Assembly (NCBI GenBank): GCA_028281865.1
Contig: JANQJB010000143.1
Span: 1-60,688 of the forward strand
Source of the DNA: Marinagarivorans sp.
GTDB lineage: Bacteria; Pseudomonadota; Gammaproteobacteria; Pseudomonadales; Cellvibrionaceae
Direction: 5' to 3'
DNA: 60,688 nucleotides
The position numbers and the translations under genes were made by a program. This document shows, in pieces, positions 18,787 to 28,209 of this stretch. Within the stretch, counting starts at the first letter, position 1. The number at the start of each line of letters is the position of its first letter. The notes below the pieces were generated by a model, which saw only the letters and a list, made by a program, of their open reading frames with translations, searched no databases and was not told where the DNA came from.

Positions 18787-20031
18787 ATGGATAGACGTGA
18801 ATTTTTTCAATTACTCAGTGCAGCTGGATTAAGTTTAACTTGTCCATTAGCTTCTCGCAGTGCATTTGCCGCAGACCCTGAACATCTTTTAGTGACGGTT
18901 ATGGCGAGCGGAGGTTGGGACGCTACCATGTTGTGCGACCCGAAAGGAAACACCCTCCAAGAGGGCAAAGGATATATCAATCCTTTTGCTGCAAATGAAA
19001 TTAAATCGGCGGCCAATGACAGTCCGATAAAATATGCGCCGATACTTGAGGGTTACGAAGACATAGGCAGTTTTGATACATTCTTTTCATCTTACTACCA
19101 AAAAATGCTGGTAATTAATGGTATCACTATGTCGGGTAGTCACGCCTCTGGTTTGCAAGATGCAGCCGCCGGCTCAGCCGCTTTTCCAACCATTGGAGCA
19201 ATGCATGTCGCCAGCCATGGTAACAATTTAAGCAATGGCTTTATCAGTTTTGGTGGCGCTGGTGGCGGTGACGACCCGTTTGGCGCAGCAGCGATAACCC
19301 GTATTGGTGATATTAGCTCGATGAGTTTGTTGGCCCAATCAAATAGCTATCAACATGAAACTGTTTTTGGCTTGATAGAACAAGCGAAACGAGCTGCAGC
19401 TGATCGATTGAGTGCTCAGGAGCAACTGCCTGCAAGACGTCGAGCTATAGGCCAGTTGATAAACGCCAGCAACAGCCCCGCCAGCGTAAGCAATTTGGTA
19501 AGCTACATTCCCGGTGAGATTGCCAGTGGTATGGTGGGCCAAGCCGAGTTGATTTCCGCTGCTTTTGCCTCTGGTATGTCGATCGCCGGAAATTTAAAAA
19601 TCTCTCCCTTCGATTCCCACACTAAAAACGATCAGTACCAAAGCCCCAACTTGCAAGAAGTAGTTGCAGCAGTAAATAAATTGTGGGAGATGGCCGAGCA
19701 GTATGGTTACGATGATAAACTTGTCGTGCTTATGTTGTCTGAAGGCGGGCGTGGGCCATTTTACAACACCGAGTCCGGTAAAGATGACATAAACTTATCA
19801 AGCATGATTATCATGAGCAACGCGATCGCCGGCAATAGAGTGATTCAGGCAACTGACGACTCCTATGAAGCGTTGGCTATTCAGGCGAATACACATTCCG
19901 CCGATGCAAATGGCGAAATCATCCGCCCGGCGCATGTGCATCGAGAGTTAAGACAGCTATTGAATATTAACGCTTCTCTCGTTGAAAAATATTCAATATC
20001 AGCGAACGATATGGGGCTTTTGGGAACATAA
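18787..20031 (+). CDS. Tat-exported DUF1501-like partner protein (module 1)
   Basis: 414 residues from the ATG at 18787, which has GAGGAC upstream; an earlier in-frame start at 18730 would overlap the cytochrome gene and lacks a Tat signal. N-terminus MDRREFFQLLSAAGLSL is a twin-arginine signal, cleaved after SAFA. The body has VMASGGWDATMLCDP (about 37-51), SGSHASGLQDAAAGSA and VVLMLSEGGRGPFYN (about 318-332), which match the alkaline-phosphatase-fold DUF1501 group. Encoded 10 bases after the cytochrome lipoprotein. Substrate unknown; I infer a periplasmic enzyme or metal-binding protein working with the cytochrome. Confidence 0.85.
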   Translation: MDRREFFQLLSAAGLSLTCPLASRSAFAADPEHLLVTVMASGGWDATMLCDPKGNTLQEGKGYINPFAANEIKSAANDSPIKYAPILEGYEDIGSFDTFFSSYYQKMLVINGITMSGSHASGLQDAAAGSAAFPTIGAMHVASHGNNLSNGFISFGGAGGGDDPFGAAAITRIGDISSMSLLAQSNSYQHETVFGLIEQAKRAAADRLSAQEQLPARRRAIGQLINASNSPASVSNLVSYIPGEIASGMVGQAELISAAFASGMSIAGNLKISPFDSHTKNDQYQSPNLQEVVAAVNKLWEMAEQYGYDDKLVVLMLSEGGRGPFYNTESGKDDINLSSMIIMSNAIAGNRVIQATDDSYEALAIQANTHSADANGEIIRPAHVHRELRQLLNINASLVEKYSISANDMGLLGT

Positions 20032-20276
20032 CTTCCGGCAAATATTCAGCCGTTTGATAGTCCAATAATCCCACCCTAAGCCATTAATTTATAGGTAATC
20101 TGCTCTCGAAACTCAATATAAAGCTGATCCTGTATTGCGTTATCTTGTTGAGTGTATTCAAGATGGTAGTAGTCGCAAAGAGCAGAATCCAATCGCGAAT
20201 ATTAGCCTGGTTGCTTAAGAATTAGTTTACCAACTTGTTCGACCTATACCGGTCTTAAAAAATTGAATAAGATGTG

Positions 20277-20423
20277 ATGAGACTGATTGTTTTTTATCAG
20301 CGCTTGCTATACAGCAGTGGAACTCCTAGAGGAGCTGATTGGCACTTCGACCAACTCAAAGCTAATGCAAAGGAGATACAGGAGGATTGCCGATTATCAA
20401 TTTCACTACAAGAGCCCGATTAA
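20277..20423 (+). CDS. Possible 48-residue ORF or gene relic
   Basis: An ATG at 20277 opens 48 codons (MRLIVFYQRLLYSSGTPRGA at the N-terminus, LQEPD at the C-terminus) in the 521-base gap between convergent genes. Residue use looks coding-like, but there is no convincing ribosome site and I recognise no family. It may be the tail of a decayed gene. The rest of 20032-20552 shows only the inverted repeat at 20452-20538. Confidence 0.2.
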   Translation: MRLIVFYQRLLYSSGTPRGADWHFDQLKANAKEIQEDCRLSISLQEPD

Positions 20424-20451
20424 CTAAGACCAAAAAACTTAACTAATTCTC

Positions 20452-20538
20452 AAGGTGAAAAACTTACATATTATATAAGTTATCTATTACTAACTCATCT
20501 CGACAACTTCAATTACAAAAACGCAAGTTTTTCACCTT
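20452..20538. repeat. 14-bp perfect inverted repeat near a 3' end
   Basis: AAGGTGAAAAACTT (20452-20465) and AAGTTTTTCACCTT (20525-20538) are perfect complements with 59 bases between. It lies just beyond the stop of the minus-strand gene at 20553. The wide loop makes a simple terminator unlikely. Confidence 0.5.
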
Positions 20539-20552
20539 TACCTTAAAATAAA

Positions 20553-22319
20553 CTAGACGGGAACATCGATTTTTAGAAAAACTCGCGCTGCAATTGCACC
20601 CGCGTTACCTTGATGATCGTAAACAGTGACATCAAAATATTCGACATCCGGACTTGCGCTTACAAGGCCGAGCCTATCCAAGGTCGCCTGAATAGAATAA
20701 TCAAATCTAGTTCCTCCACTTCTTATCATAGTTACACGATATTTTCCTGGATCCGCTAGTTTTTTTACGTGCTGTATCCGCCCGGTGTTCACTGAGAGGT
20801 CGATAGTTTTTCCCTCAGTGTCTGATGGGTGGGTATAAAACGATAGTAAATTCTGGCCAGGTAACATCGGGATGGCTGTATCGCTGAATGAGCGTGTCCC
20901 ACCCGGTATTAACGTAAGGTTTTCGACGTTATACCAATGTTCAATAGCATTTTGGTTGAAGCGTGTATGCAAGAGTTCAACGTCTTTTACCGTATTAGGG
21001 TTGGAATTAAAAAATATTCGAAGCTCGTTCCCTGGGCCAGGGTCCTCTGGCAGAGACTCAACGCTAGGATAATAAATAATATTGAAAATTTTGCGTTCAC
21101 GATTATTGCCAAACTCTGATGCATTTAGGTCATCAGTTTCAGGATTACCGATGCTCCTTCCGATGCGCAGAATGTGACCAATACGTGGTTGACCACTATC
21201 TTTAAACCCTATGCCTTCAGTGTAACAACCTATAAAATGTATTCCCCATATCCCATTTGCTTTTTCTGGGTCATATATGTCATTAGGGTCTAAAATTGCA
21301 CCGTGAACGCACTCTTCAAGATGGCAACCGATAAACTGTTGACCATATACAGCTCCATACGCTGAAGGTTTTAAAATCATACTGTAGCGGCCATTTAAAA
21401 ATCGACAGCGAGTCCACGTTGCGGAGGTTGTATCATCGTGAAGGTACAAATTGATGTAATTGGCTTCTAAGCGAACTTGGTGGGCTGTAATAGGAAAAAC
21501 GTATTGCGTTTTCATGCCTATCCAGCACAAGGATACACTGACGTTATCTAGCTCAACATTGATAAAATTTTTGAGGTCAAGCCCAATTGCTTTATTGGCA
21601 TAACTGCCATTGACTGAATCGGGGTCGAATGATGCATCGCCTCGACCTGGTCCGACGATATGTAAGTTTCTTAAAACGAGTGCCTGGCCACCAATATTTT
21701 CTCCATTAACCCTGAAGCAGTAACTTTCAGCTTGTTGTAAATCAAAATAAATGGTGGAGTTGTTACCGTTTAAATAAATCGAAAAATTTTCGAAATTTTG
21801 GGATACGCCATCAAGATAGAGAGGTTCAGTACAACGGTAGGTTGCGCCATCAAGCTCAATTATTAAGCGATTTTTTACCGCGACTTTGAATAAATCTTTA
21901 AACGCCTCTGCGTCGTTTGTCGAGCCATCACCCTTAGCCCCGCCCTGTTTGGGGTTCAAAATTCCATCTATTTGCCAACCGTTACCATCCGCATCAAATA
22001 AGCGGTAGTAGCCGGCTGCCTCGTCACCAGAACTTGTGGTTACTCGGTTGCCCTCTCGATCGTTATACCAAGGGACATAAGTTGCGTAAGCTCCAGCGAC
22101 TTTATCATCGTTTGCAAATAAAGTTTTTAAAACCTTAACCGCAGGATCATTGGCACCAATTGATTCGCCAAAATCATGAGTTTTGATTTCCTCAGCAAAT
22201 TTAAAGCCTTGTGTAGCTGATTCGTCAGTTCCTGGAAGGGCAGAAGCACTTTCTGTATTCAACATCAATGCACCGATGCTACCAGCAGTTGATGCAGCGA
22301 GAAGATCTCTTCTTTTCAT
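20553..22319 (-). CDS. Tat-exported right-handed beta-helix protein (pectate-lyase-like fold)
   Basis: 588 residues with a twin-arginine signal (MKRRDLLAASTAGSIGAL, cleavage about residue 28). ILNPKQGGAKGDGSTNDAEA (about 121-140) is the opening of the pectate-lyase-3/GH28-like beta-helix family, followed by helix coils such as VELDNVSVSLCWIGMKT and QQFIGCHLEECVHGAI (about 325-340). The last 100 residues look like a separate beta-sandwich. Good SD (AAGGAA) before ATG 22319. No catalytic triad can be assigned by eye, so it could be a polysaccharide lyase/hydrolase or a binding protein. Set between cytochrome modules 1 and 2, pointing to polysaccharide use. Confidence 0.85.
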   Translation of the reverse strand: MKRRDLLAASTAGSIGALMLNTESASALPGTDESATQGFKFAEEIKTHDFGESIGANDPAVKVLKTLFANDDKVAGAYATYVPWYNDREGNRVTTSSGDEAAGYYRLFDADGNGWQIDGILNPKQGGAKGDGSTNDAEAFKDLFKVAVKNRLIIELDGATYRCTEPLYLDGVSQNFENFSIYLNGNNSTIYFDLQQAESYCFRVNGENIGGQALVLRNLHIVGPGRGDASFDPDSVNGSYANKAIGLDLKNFINVELDNVSVSLCWIGMKTQYVFPITAHQVRLEANYINLYLHDDTTSATWTRCRFLNGRYSMILKPSAYGAVYGQQFIGCHLEECVHGAILDPNDIYDPEKANGIWGIHFIGCYTEGIGFKDSGQPRIGHILRIGRSIGNPETDDLNASEFGNNRERKIFNIIYYPSVESLPEDPGPGNELRIFFNSNPNTVKDVELLHTRFNQNAIEHWYNVENLTLIPGGTRSFSDTAIPMLPGQNLLSFYTHPSDTEGKTIDLSVNTGRIQHVKKLADPGKYRVTMIRSGGTRFDYSIQATLDRLGLVSASPDVEYFDVTVYDHQGNAGAIAARVFLKIDVPV

Positions 22320-22706
22320 ATTAATTCCTTAATGTAATTTAATTGATTCAGTTTGTAGCGAGTGATTATTGTTTAGTCCCGAGAAAAGTAATCCTCATAA
22401 GCCTATATAATTGAGCCTTGAGGTGGGGGAGTAGCTATAAAATAGCCTTCTTATCTTAATTTCACTTTATTAAACAGGTCAAATTTAACAAAAAAATTTA
22501 TGTGCAAGAATTCGTTTGCAGGTAATTGAAATACTTGAATTTTTTACTTAGTCGTTAGGATTGCAACAAAAAACTACAAATCTGTACAAATCGAAACAAA
22601 TTTATTGCGTCATTGAGCTTACTTTTAAAATACAAGCAGATTTAATTAGATGGGAGTAGCTGAAACGAGGTTCTTGGATTCCGAGCTTGTTTGCTCCACA
22701 AAATAA
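22320..22706. other. Gene-free stretch, AT-rich
   Basis: About 390 bases upstream of the beta-helix gene, with long A/T runs and no convincing frame. It should contain the promoter of the minus-strand gene; I see no clear operator. Confidence 0.4.
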
Positions 22707-22740
22707 AAAGGCCCTGTTCCTTCTATCAACAGAGCCTTTA
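22707..22740 (-). terminator. Terminator downstream of module 2
   Basis: AAAGGCCCTGTT pairs with AACAGAGCCTTT (one mismatch) around a short loop; read on the minus strand it ends in a T-run from the AATAAAAAGG arm. It lies about 70 bases after the stop of the DUF1552 gene, and its flanks match those of the terminator at 28633. Confidence 0.8.
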
Positions 22741-22810
22741 TAACGCTTGCTATTTCGTTTAATTAACAGCTAACTCTCCCTAATACAAACCAAACAAAAA
22801 TTCAACTCAT

Positions 22811-24193
22811 TCAAGCCAAATACTGTTTGGCCAATGGGCCGGAGTCATATTGACCAAATTTATTAATATCAAAACCTACGGCATTGGCGATCGAAACCAG
22901 CATTGCATTTTGCAAAGCGCCGCCACATTTGACATGTTTGCCCATTTTAAAATGGCCCGCCCCTCCACCAATCATATTAAATGAATCATCATTGTAATGA
23001 TCACGCATATGTTCAGTAGTCCAGTGGACCACGGTTTTATCCAATACTGTACCACCTGTAGGTTCCTCGAATTTATCGAGTTCTTTAATAATGTTGGCAA
23101 ACAAAGTTGCACGCCATTTGGAAATATTATTAACCAATGCGTGGCGATCCGCTTGGTTACCGCCTTTATCGTGGGTTATACCGTGATAAACGCCACCGAT
23201 TTTTCTCGAAAGTGAACCAATATCAAACACGTTAACATCTTTATAAAATTGGTATCCGCAAAACATGCCAGAAACAACACGAGTAATATCACAATTAAAT
23301 GCCACAGCGACAATTTTGCCAAAGGCATCAAAGGTATTCGCCTTGCCATTGGCATTGCCATAGCTTGAGTCTAATTCACATGCGATTCCGCTGCCTCCGC
23401 CACCCATGGAATCACTGCGAAAATCGCGCTGTAATTCACTGACGGCATCAAGATGGTTGTCGAGGCGACGGCTATCTATTGCCGATAATTTACGCTTAAC
23501 ACGATTGACATCATTTAATACCGTACCGAGGATATCTTCACGATATGTAAGGTCGACGGGTTGTACGCCCGTGCCATCAACATTTTTAGCTTTTTGTAGA
23601 ACCTGGTCGTAAAACTTCTTAGCATCGCCTTCATGAAATACCATACGGCCGCGATTAAAAAAGGCGGTTTTTGTTTCATCAACATCACCGTCGTTAAATC
23701 CGTAACGAAGGTCGCGCAGAGGAAGGTTTATACCTTTGTCAGCCCAAGCTTTTGCAATAAATTGGTCTATTGAATCTGCCTCATTAACGCCGGCTCCTTC
23801 TTTTAAGCGAGAACCGGCTCCAACACGACCTTTGATAGCCGGCGTGCCGGTTAAAATTCCGGCAGCCTGACCACCGTGCCCACCGCTGACATTGCTATCT
23901 GAACCGGCTTTATTTTTTAAGCCGCGATAAAGCGAAATTTTTCCTTTAACTGCAGGGTCATTAAGTGGAGTAAAATGCGAGCGAAAAACGGCGTCATCAC
24001 CCGTTGGTAAATTCGGGTTTTGCAATGAACCTTTTGGCGCAACCATGGTGAACATACTCCAATAACGCAGACGCGGGCCCTGAGCGGCTTCGGCTTCGGT
24101 ATACGGAATAAAAGGCATTAAGGTCGCTACTGCGGTTGTTCCACCAATTCGCTCGAGCAAGTGGCGGCGAGTATATTTAATTTCTTTTGCCAT
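22811..24193 (-). CDS. Tat-exported DUF1552 (HXXSHH) protein (module 2)
   Basis: 460 residues from the ATG at 24193, which has GGAG 9 bases upstream (a TTG 15 bases earlier is less likely). Signal KYTRRHLLERIGG is twin-arginine, cleaved near AEAAQG. The family motifs are SGGHGGQAAGILTG (about 87-100) and YHGITHDKGG (about 335), a variant of the HxxSHH box. C-terminal HWTTEHMRDHYNDDSFNMI and GGAGHF are shared with the paralogue at 28733. Starts 24 bases after the cytochrome lipoprotein gene and is its co-transcribed partner. The family has no assigned reaction; conserved His residues suggest metal binding (inference). Confidence 0.9.
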   Translation of the reverse strand: MAKEIKYTRRHLLERIGGTTAVATLMPFIPYTEAEAAQGPRLRYWSMFTMVAPKGSLQNPNLPTGDDAVFRSHFTPLNDPAVKGKISLYRGLKNKAGSDSNVSGGHGGQAAGILTGTPAIKGRVGAGSRLKEGAGVNEADSIDQFIAKAWADKGINLPLRDLRYGFNDGDVDETKTAFFNRGRMVFHEGDAKKFYDQVLQKAKNVDGTGVQPVDLTYREDILGTVLNDVNRVKRKLSAIDSRRLDNHLDAVSELQRDFRSDSMGGGGSGIACELDSSYGNANGKANTFDAFGKIVAVAFNCDITRVVSGMFCGYQFYKDVNVFDIGSLSRKIGGVYHGITHDKGGNQADRHALVNNISKWRATLFANIIKELDKFEEPTGGTVLDKTVVHWTTEHMRDHYNDDSFNMIGGGAGHFKMGKHVKCGGALQNAMLVSIANAVGFDINKFGQYDSGPLAKQYLA

Positions 24194-24217
24194 GATACTT
24201 TTCTCCAAGCGAATGTT

Positions 24218-26437
24218 TTATTGTGCGTCGACTTCAGGATTACGGAAACGGAAGCTCGGGCTTTTAACAAGCGCAATTAGCAACTCTTTTAAAGTGTAAC
24301 CCGAACTTTTAAATTCACGCGCTAATTCTTCAGCGGCACACTGATCACCTGAATTTTCCGCTATATCCCGAGCAACGGCATACGTCAGCCACTGATTGGA
24401 AAAACAAGTCGCGGCATCATCACTCTTGGCAATAATTTCTGACAGTTCAATAGCATCATTAAAGCTTGAACCGTCGATATCTTTAGGATCATTTTTAATT
24501 GGGTGAACTTCACCGGAAGCATCCACCATCTGACCACCGAGATACTGGCTAACATATTCACCATTAAACGCGTAATTTTCGAAAGCAAAACCCAATGGAT
24601 CAAATGTTAAATGGCACTCGATACAAGGATTGGGTGTATCGGGATTATTATCATCATCGACTAAGTGAAATTGTTTAATCACATCGACCCAGGTTAAATT
24701 TGGATCATCCGGCACATCCGGAAATTCGACATCCCCAGGTGCCGGCGGAGGAGACTGACAGAACATCGTTTTTAACAAGTGCTCGCCACGTAAGGTTGGG
24801 CTACTCAAACCCACACGATCACCACCGCCATGAAGCACAAAAGCGATGCGCGTAATTATGCCTGCACGCTTACTCGAATCCAACAATACTTGTTTTCCAC
24901 CTTGGTACTCGGGCGCACCAGACAACTGTCCATTTTCAACCGCATATATTTTGGCTGTGGTCTCGTCAACAAAGGCTTTAGGGGACATCATTAAATCTTC
25001 AAAGCTGCCCTCGCTGCGCAAAGTTAAATCACTGACAAAACGGGTTAACTCATCCGATGCCTGAGCCGCAGTTAAAGCATGACTGACACCATCATTAATG
25101 CCGATAAAAATTTCACAGACTTTATTAGTTCCTGGGCTTGGATCGCCAAATACTTGATTGGAACAAGGTGTTCCGTTACTTAGCGTTCGCTCGTTCCACT
25201 TATCATTTATGCCATAGCGAACACGTTTTTCACCTTGGAAATTACATTGACCAAATTCATCACCGCAGTGCTGCCAGTTTGCATTCGAGCCTTTGTATTC
25301 AAAATCTGGATCGAGTGCCACGTAACTATCGTAAAAACTGCGCAGGCCGTCGAACGCTCGATCATCTCGCAACATTTCTTCGGCTTTAGCCTCAATACCC
25401 GAGACTGTATTCAAAACACCGCTATCGGCTGCCGCTAGCAGTGCTGCGTCGGGTGTGGTATTCCATAATAGGAAAGCCATACGCGCAGCTAATTCGCGTG
25501 GCTTAAGAGGCGTTCGCACCAAGACATCTTCTTCAAAGGTATAAAGTAAATTCGGCGATAAAATCATTGCCGCCGTCACATGGGCAATACCCTCCGGGCC
25601 AGAATTCTTTTTGTGTAGTAGTACCAGTTCATCGGTGTGCTCCAGACTGGGCTCACGACGAAACAGTTGCCCACCGTATTCGTTAATATATTGGCGTACA
25701 CAACTTTCCTGCCCTGCATCACATGACATTAAAGAGGAAAACTTATTGGCAACTTGCTGCCCAATATCCATCGCCAGACCAAACATATCTTTGATGTTAT
25801 TGCCATCTAGCGTAACACCGGCATTGTTTTTAAAACCGGCCACCTTGACGTCCTGAAAAACTTTTGCATTAGCTATTTGTGGGCTGACTTCAACATTGAC
25901 TTTGCTGTAGACGCGCTCAACCAATTCGCGAAATTGACTTGAGGTCAACAGACGAATCGGCGGGTTTGCGTGTTCTTCAATGTTACCGTTGCAGGTAAGA
26001 GGAAGGCTGTCGGGGTCGACCGGCAAACCGGCAATTATAAAATCGGCTGTGTCGTTGGCACACTGCAAATCGCAGCCGAGTTTAGGTTGATCGCCCTCTC
26101 CTGGCGGCATTTGTTGGTAAATGTAAGTCACCATATCTTCACGCAAAGCGAAGCGAGAGAGGTTCAAAGGTTTGGGATAACCGACGCCACCCTGACCGTC
26201 AGCGCCGTGACAATCTTCACAAGCGCCCTGCCAACTCTGACGGCCGCTTTTCATAATCGCTTCACTCTCATTGCCGACCAAAACGTTATTGCCCTGGCCA
26301 CTGCTAGATGAGCTTGAGCTGCTTGATGAGGAGGTACTGGAGGTGTTGGTATCACCTGTACAAGCCGATACCAAAAATATTATAAAAACCGTTAATGCTG
26401 CATTGGATAAACGGCCTAATTTAAACCAATAGTTCAT
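24218..26437 (-). CDS. Poly-Ser-linked di-heme DUF1592/1588/1585 lipoprotein (module 2)
   Basis: 739 residues from the ATG at 26437 (GGTGGA 7 bases upstream; an ATG 15 bases earlier is less favoured). Lipobox VSAC, Cys26, then a serine linker (34-46). Domain order: cytochrome c with CEDCH (73-77) and a following CDLQC pair; DUF1587-like PIRLLTSSQFRELVERVYS; DUF1595-like QLFRREPSLEHTDELVLLH; DUF1592-like ARMAFLLWNTTPDAAL; DUF1588 with a second heme site CIECH (605-609) followed by LTFDPLGFAFENY; C-terminal DUF1585 (LKELLIALVKSPSFRFRNPE). This is the full planctomycete-type set in a proteobacterial lipoprotein. First gene of an operon with the DUF1552 protein. Confidence 0.92.
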   Translation of the reverse strand: MNYWFKLGRLSNAALTVFIIFLVSACTGDTNTSSTSSSSSSSSSSSGQGNNVLVGNESEAIMKSGRQSWQGACEDCHGADGQGGVGYPKPLNLSRFALREDMVTYIYQQMPPGEGDQPKLGCDLQCANDTADFIIAGLPVDPDSLPLTCNGNIEEHANPPIRLLTSSQFRELVERVYSKVNVEVSPQIANAKVFQDVKVAGFKNNAGVTLDGNNIKDMFGLAMDIGQQVANKFSSLMSCDAGQESCVRQYINEYGGQLFRREPSLEHTDELVLLHKKNSGPEGIAHVTAAMILSPNLLYTFEEDVLVRTPLKPRELAARMAFLLWNTTPDAALLAAADSGVLNTVSGIEAKAEEMLRDDRAFDGLRSFYDSYVALDPDFEYKGSNANWQHCGDEFGQCNFQGEKRVRYGINDKWNERTLSNGTPCSNQVFGDPSPGTNKVCEIFIGINDGVSHALTAAQASDELTRFVSDLTLRSEGSFEDLMMSPKAFVDETTAKIYAVENGQLSGAPEYQGGKQVLLDSSKRAGIITRIAFVLHGGGDRVGLSSPTLRGEHLLKTMFCQSPPPAPGDVEFPDVPDDPNLTWVDVIKQFHLVDDDNNPDTPNPCIECHLTFDPLGFAFENYAFNGEYVSQYLGGQMVDASGEVHPIKNDPKDIDGSSFNDAIELSEIIAKSDDAATCFSNQWLTYAVARDIAENSGDQCAAEELAREFKSSGYTLKELLIALVKSPSFRFRNPEVDAQ

Positions 26438-26647
26438 TGATATTTCCACCATTTGTGTACGAGCTATTGTTTTTTGTATTCACGTATATTGTTGTGTATT
26501 TTGTCATCATGGTTGGTTCGTAAATCGGTCATTAGCACGAAATTAGTTTTCCCCTAGAAAGAGTGGACAATCCCCTTAATTATCGCTAGCACATAGTTTG
26601 TAAGTATCAGTACGTTTTTTGGCGAGCGGACACAACACTCATGATTA

Positions 26648-26684
26648 TTGACTTTCAAGCAGGGTGCATTTTATGTATACATAA
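26648..26684. promoter_or_regulatory. 14-bp palindrome TTATGTATACATAA with upstream TTGACT
   Basis: TTATGTATACATAA (26671-26684) is a perfect palindrome in the 495-base gap between the divergent genes at 26437 and 26933. TTGACT at 26648-26653 stands 17-18 bases upstream and could serve as a -35 with the palindrome covering the -10. That arrangement would suit a repressor site. The rest of the gap shows no gene. Confidence 0.35.
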
Positions 26685-26932
26685 AGCCTTTGTGAATATT
26701 GTCTTAAAAATTGCGCTGGGCCTTACTTCTCGCCGACTACAAAAATGATCAAAAAAATACCCATATTAAAACACGTGCTAAATCAAACAAAATCAATGCT
26801 AGCGTTTAGTTGCCCATAAAACTAGGATGAGTCTCTGATTTTTAACCTTAAATAGAAAAGTTTAACTGGGCATTATGCCAACTGAGCAATGACCAGGGGC
26901 TTCCAATCCAGGAAGAGAGAAAGACGAGGAAT

Positions 26933-27988
26933 ATGAAAAGTAGCCTATTAATTGATTTGATAAAGGTTGTTTTGTGGAGCATGATCTGTCATTTAGTCGT
27001 AAGCTGTGGCGGTACTATGGATACCTCAAGCTCGTCGAGTAGCGGCTTGGCTTCCCCTAATGAAAGCAGAGTCGGTCATTGGTATTCTGAGCCCGCAATT
27101 ACAAAATTCAGTGCCGAGTGGGTGAATAAATTTGCTGCTAGCTCGCTGTCTGCTTGGTCGAGGGCCGCAGACGAAATGGACTTGTATTTATTCAATCAAA
27201 ACCAATGGGCCGCTTATCTTGAAATGAAACAAAATGCGCCTTCCAGATTTATCGGTTTTTCCAATTTTATTAATGGGCGTCATGTCGGGTTCGATACTGG
27301 AGTAGCGACCTTGGTATGGGAAAGATCAGAAATCGCCAAGCAAAGAAAGTGGGAACGTGACCGCGATACCGTGAGTGAATTACTGGCTTTGGGTGCCAGG
27401 CAAGTCACCATTAGTTTTCAAAGTGCCTTATCAAAAGGAAATGTTGCTGAATTAACCTCACAACCGATTGCAATGCGTATCGAGGCGATAGTTGAATTTG
27501 CTGCGTGGATGTCTCACCAAGTGCCCACAGACAAAATACGATATGCGTTGATTGATGCTTACCCTGCTCGCAATATGATAAATCGTTCGGAGTGGAGAGC
27601 AGCCTATACTTTACTGCGAGATAAAATGCACGCCCAAGGAACAGAACTGAGTTTTATTATCCAGGACTATCCGGCGCAGATGGTGCTTGGTGAGAATAAA
27701 GGCAGTGTTGAAGAATTAATCGAGGAACTCCATTTTATTAAAGAAGAGCTTGGCCTCACCGCCGCGTGGTGGCTTTCGTCAAATGGTGCTGACGATAATG
27801 TATCACGTCAATTGATACTAGATGCGGCTCGAGAAATCAAAGCCCATCAATTTTCTAGCGTGGTTGACGCAATATTACTCGGTGATTTCAAAGGTACTTT
27901 GCCTGATGATATACCCGATACCATTGACGGCAAAGCGCCCTTTACTGCTACGGAGGTATTTTTAGAAGTCAACCAAATATTCCAGTGA
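26933..27988 (+). CDS. Lipoprotein of unknown function with short Ser linker, possible TIM-barrel
   Basis: 351 residues, lipobox VVSC (Cys25), then SSSSSS (about 32-37). I do not recognise the family. The mature part is alpha/beta with regularly spaced strands (ARQVTISFQS, KIRYALIDAYP, LSFIIQDYP, LTAAWWLSSNG, VVDAILLGDFKG), which suggests a TIM-barrel enzyme such as a glycoside-hydrolase-like fold. WERDRDTVSELLALGARQVT fits a barrel helix-strand step. SD AGGA in front of the ATG. Alone on the plus strand, divergent from module 2, between two cytochrome modules. Role unknown. Confidence 0.75.
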   Translation: MKSSLLIDLIKVVLWSMICHLVVSCGGTMDTSSSSSSGLASPNESRVGHWYSEPAITKFSAEWVNKFAASSLSAWSRAADEMDLYLFNQNQWAAYLEMKQNAPSRFIGFSNFINGRHVGFDTGVATLVWERSEIAKQRKWERDRDTVSELLALGARQVTISFQSALSKGNVAELTSQPIAMRIEAIVEFAAWMSHQVPTDKIRYALIDAYPARNMINRSEWRAAYTLLRDKMHAQGTELSFIIQDYPAQMVLGENKGSVEELIEELHFIKEELGLTAAWWLSSNGADDNVSRQLILDAAREIKAHQFSSVVDAILLGDFKGTLPDDIPDTIDGKAPFTATEVFLEVNQIFQ

Positions 27989-28209
27989 TGCTCAATACTC
28001 AGACTCAAGCTAGTCCAAATAAGTTTTTTCGTCAGGGCGAGTTTAGTTCTTCTCGTCAAAGGTGGGATTCAGTGTCCATTTAAATCCCCCAGTCCCGTTC
28101 GGGAAACGCGCGTAACCATGATCACATGCCATTTTCAAATTCTAGTTGATCCGCAATTCGGCTGCGTCACGAGATAAACATTTTCACCGGCTGATGCCAA
28201 CTTAAAATT

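Noticed and set aside
20100-20240. Minus-strand fragment with coding-like composition (RLDSALCDYYHLEY region)
   Set aside because: Too short, no start or ribosome site, and no family recognised; at best a relic.
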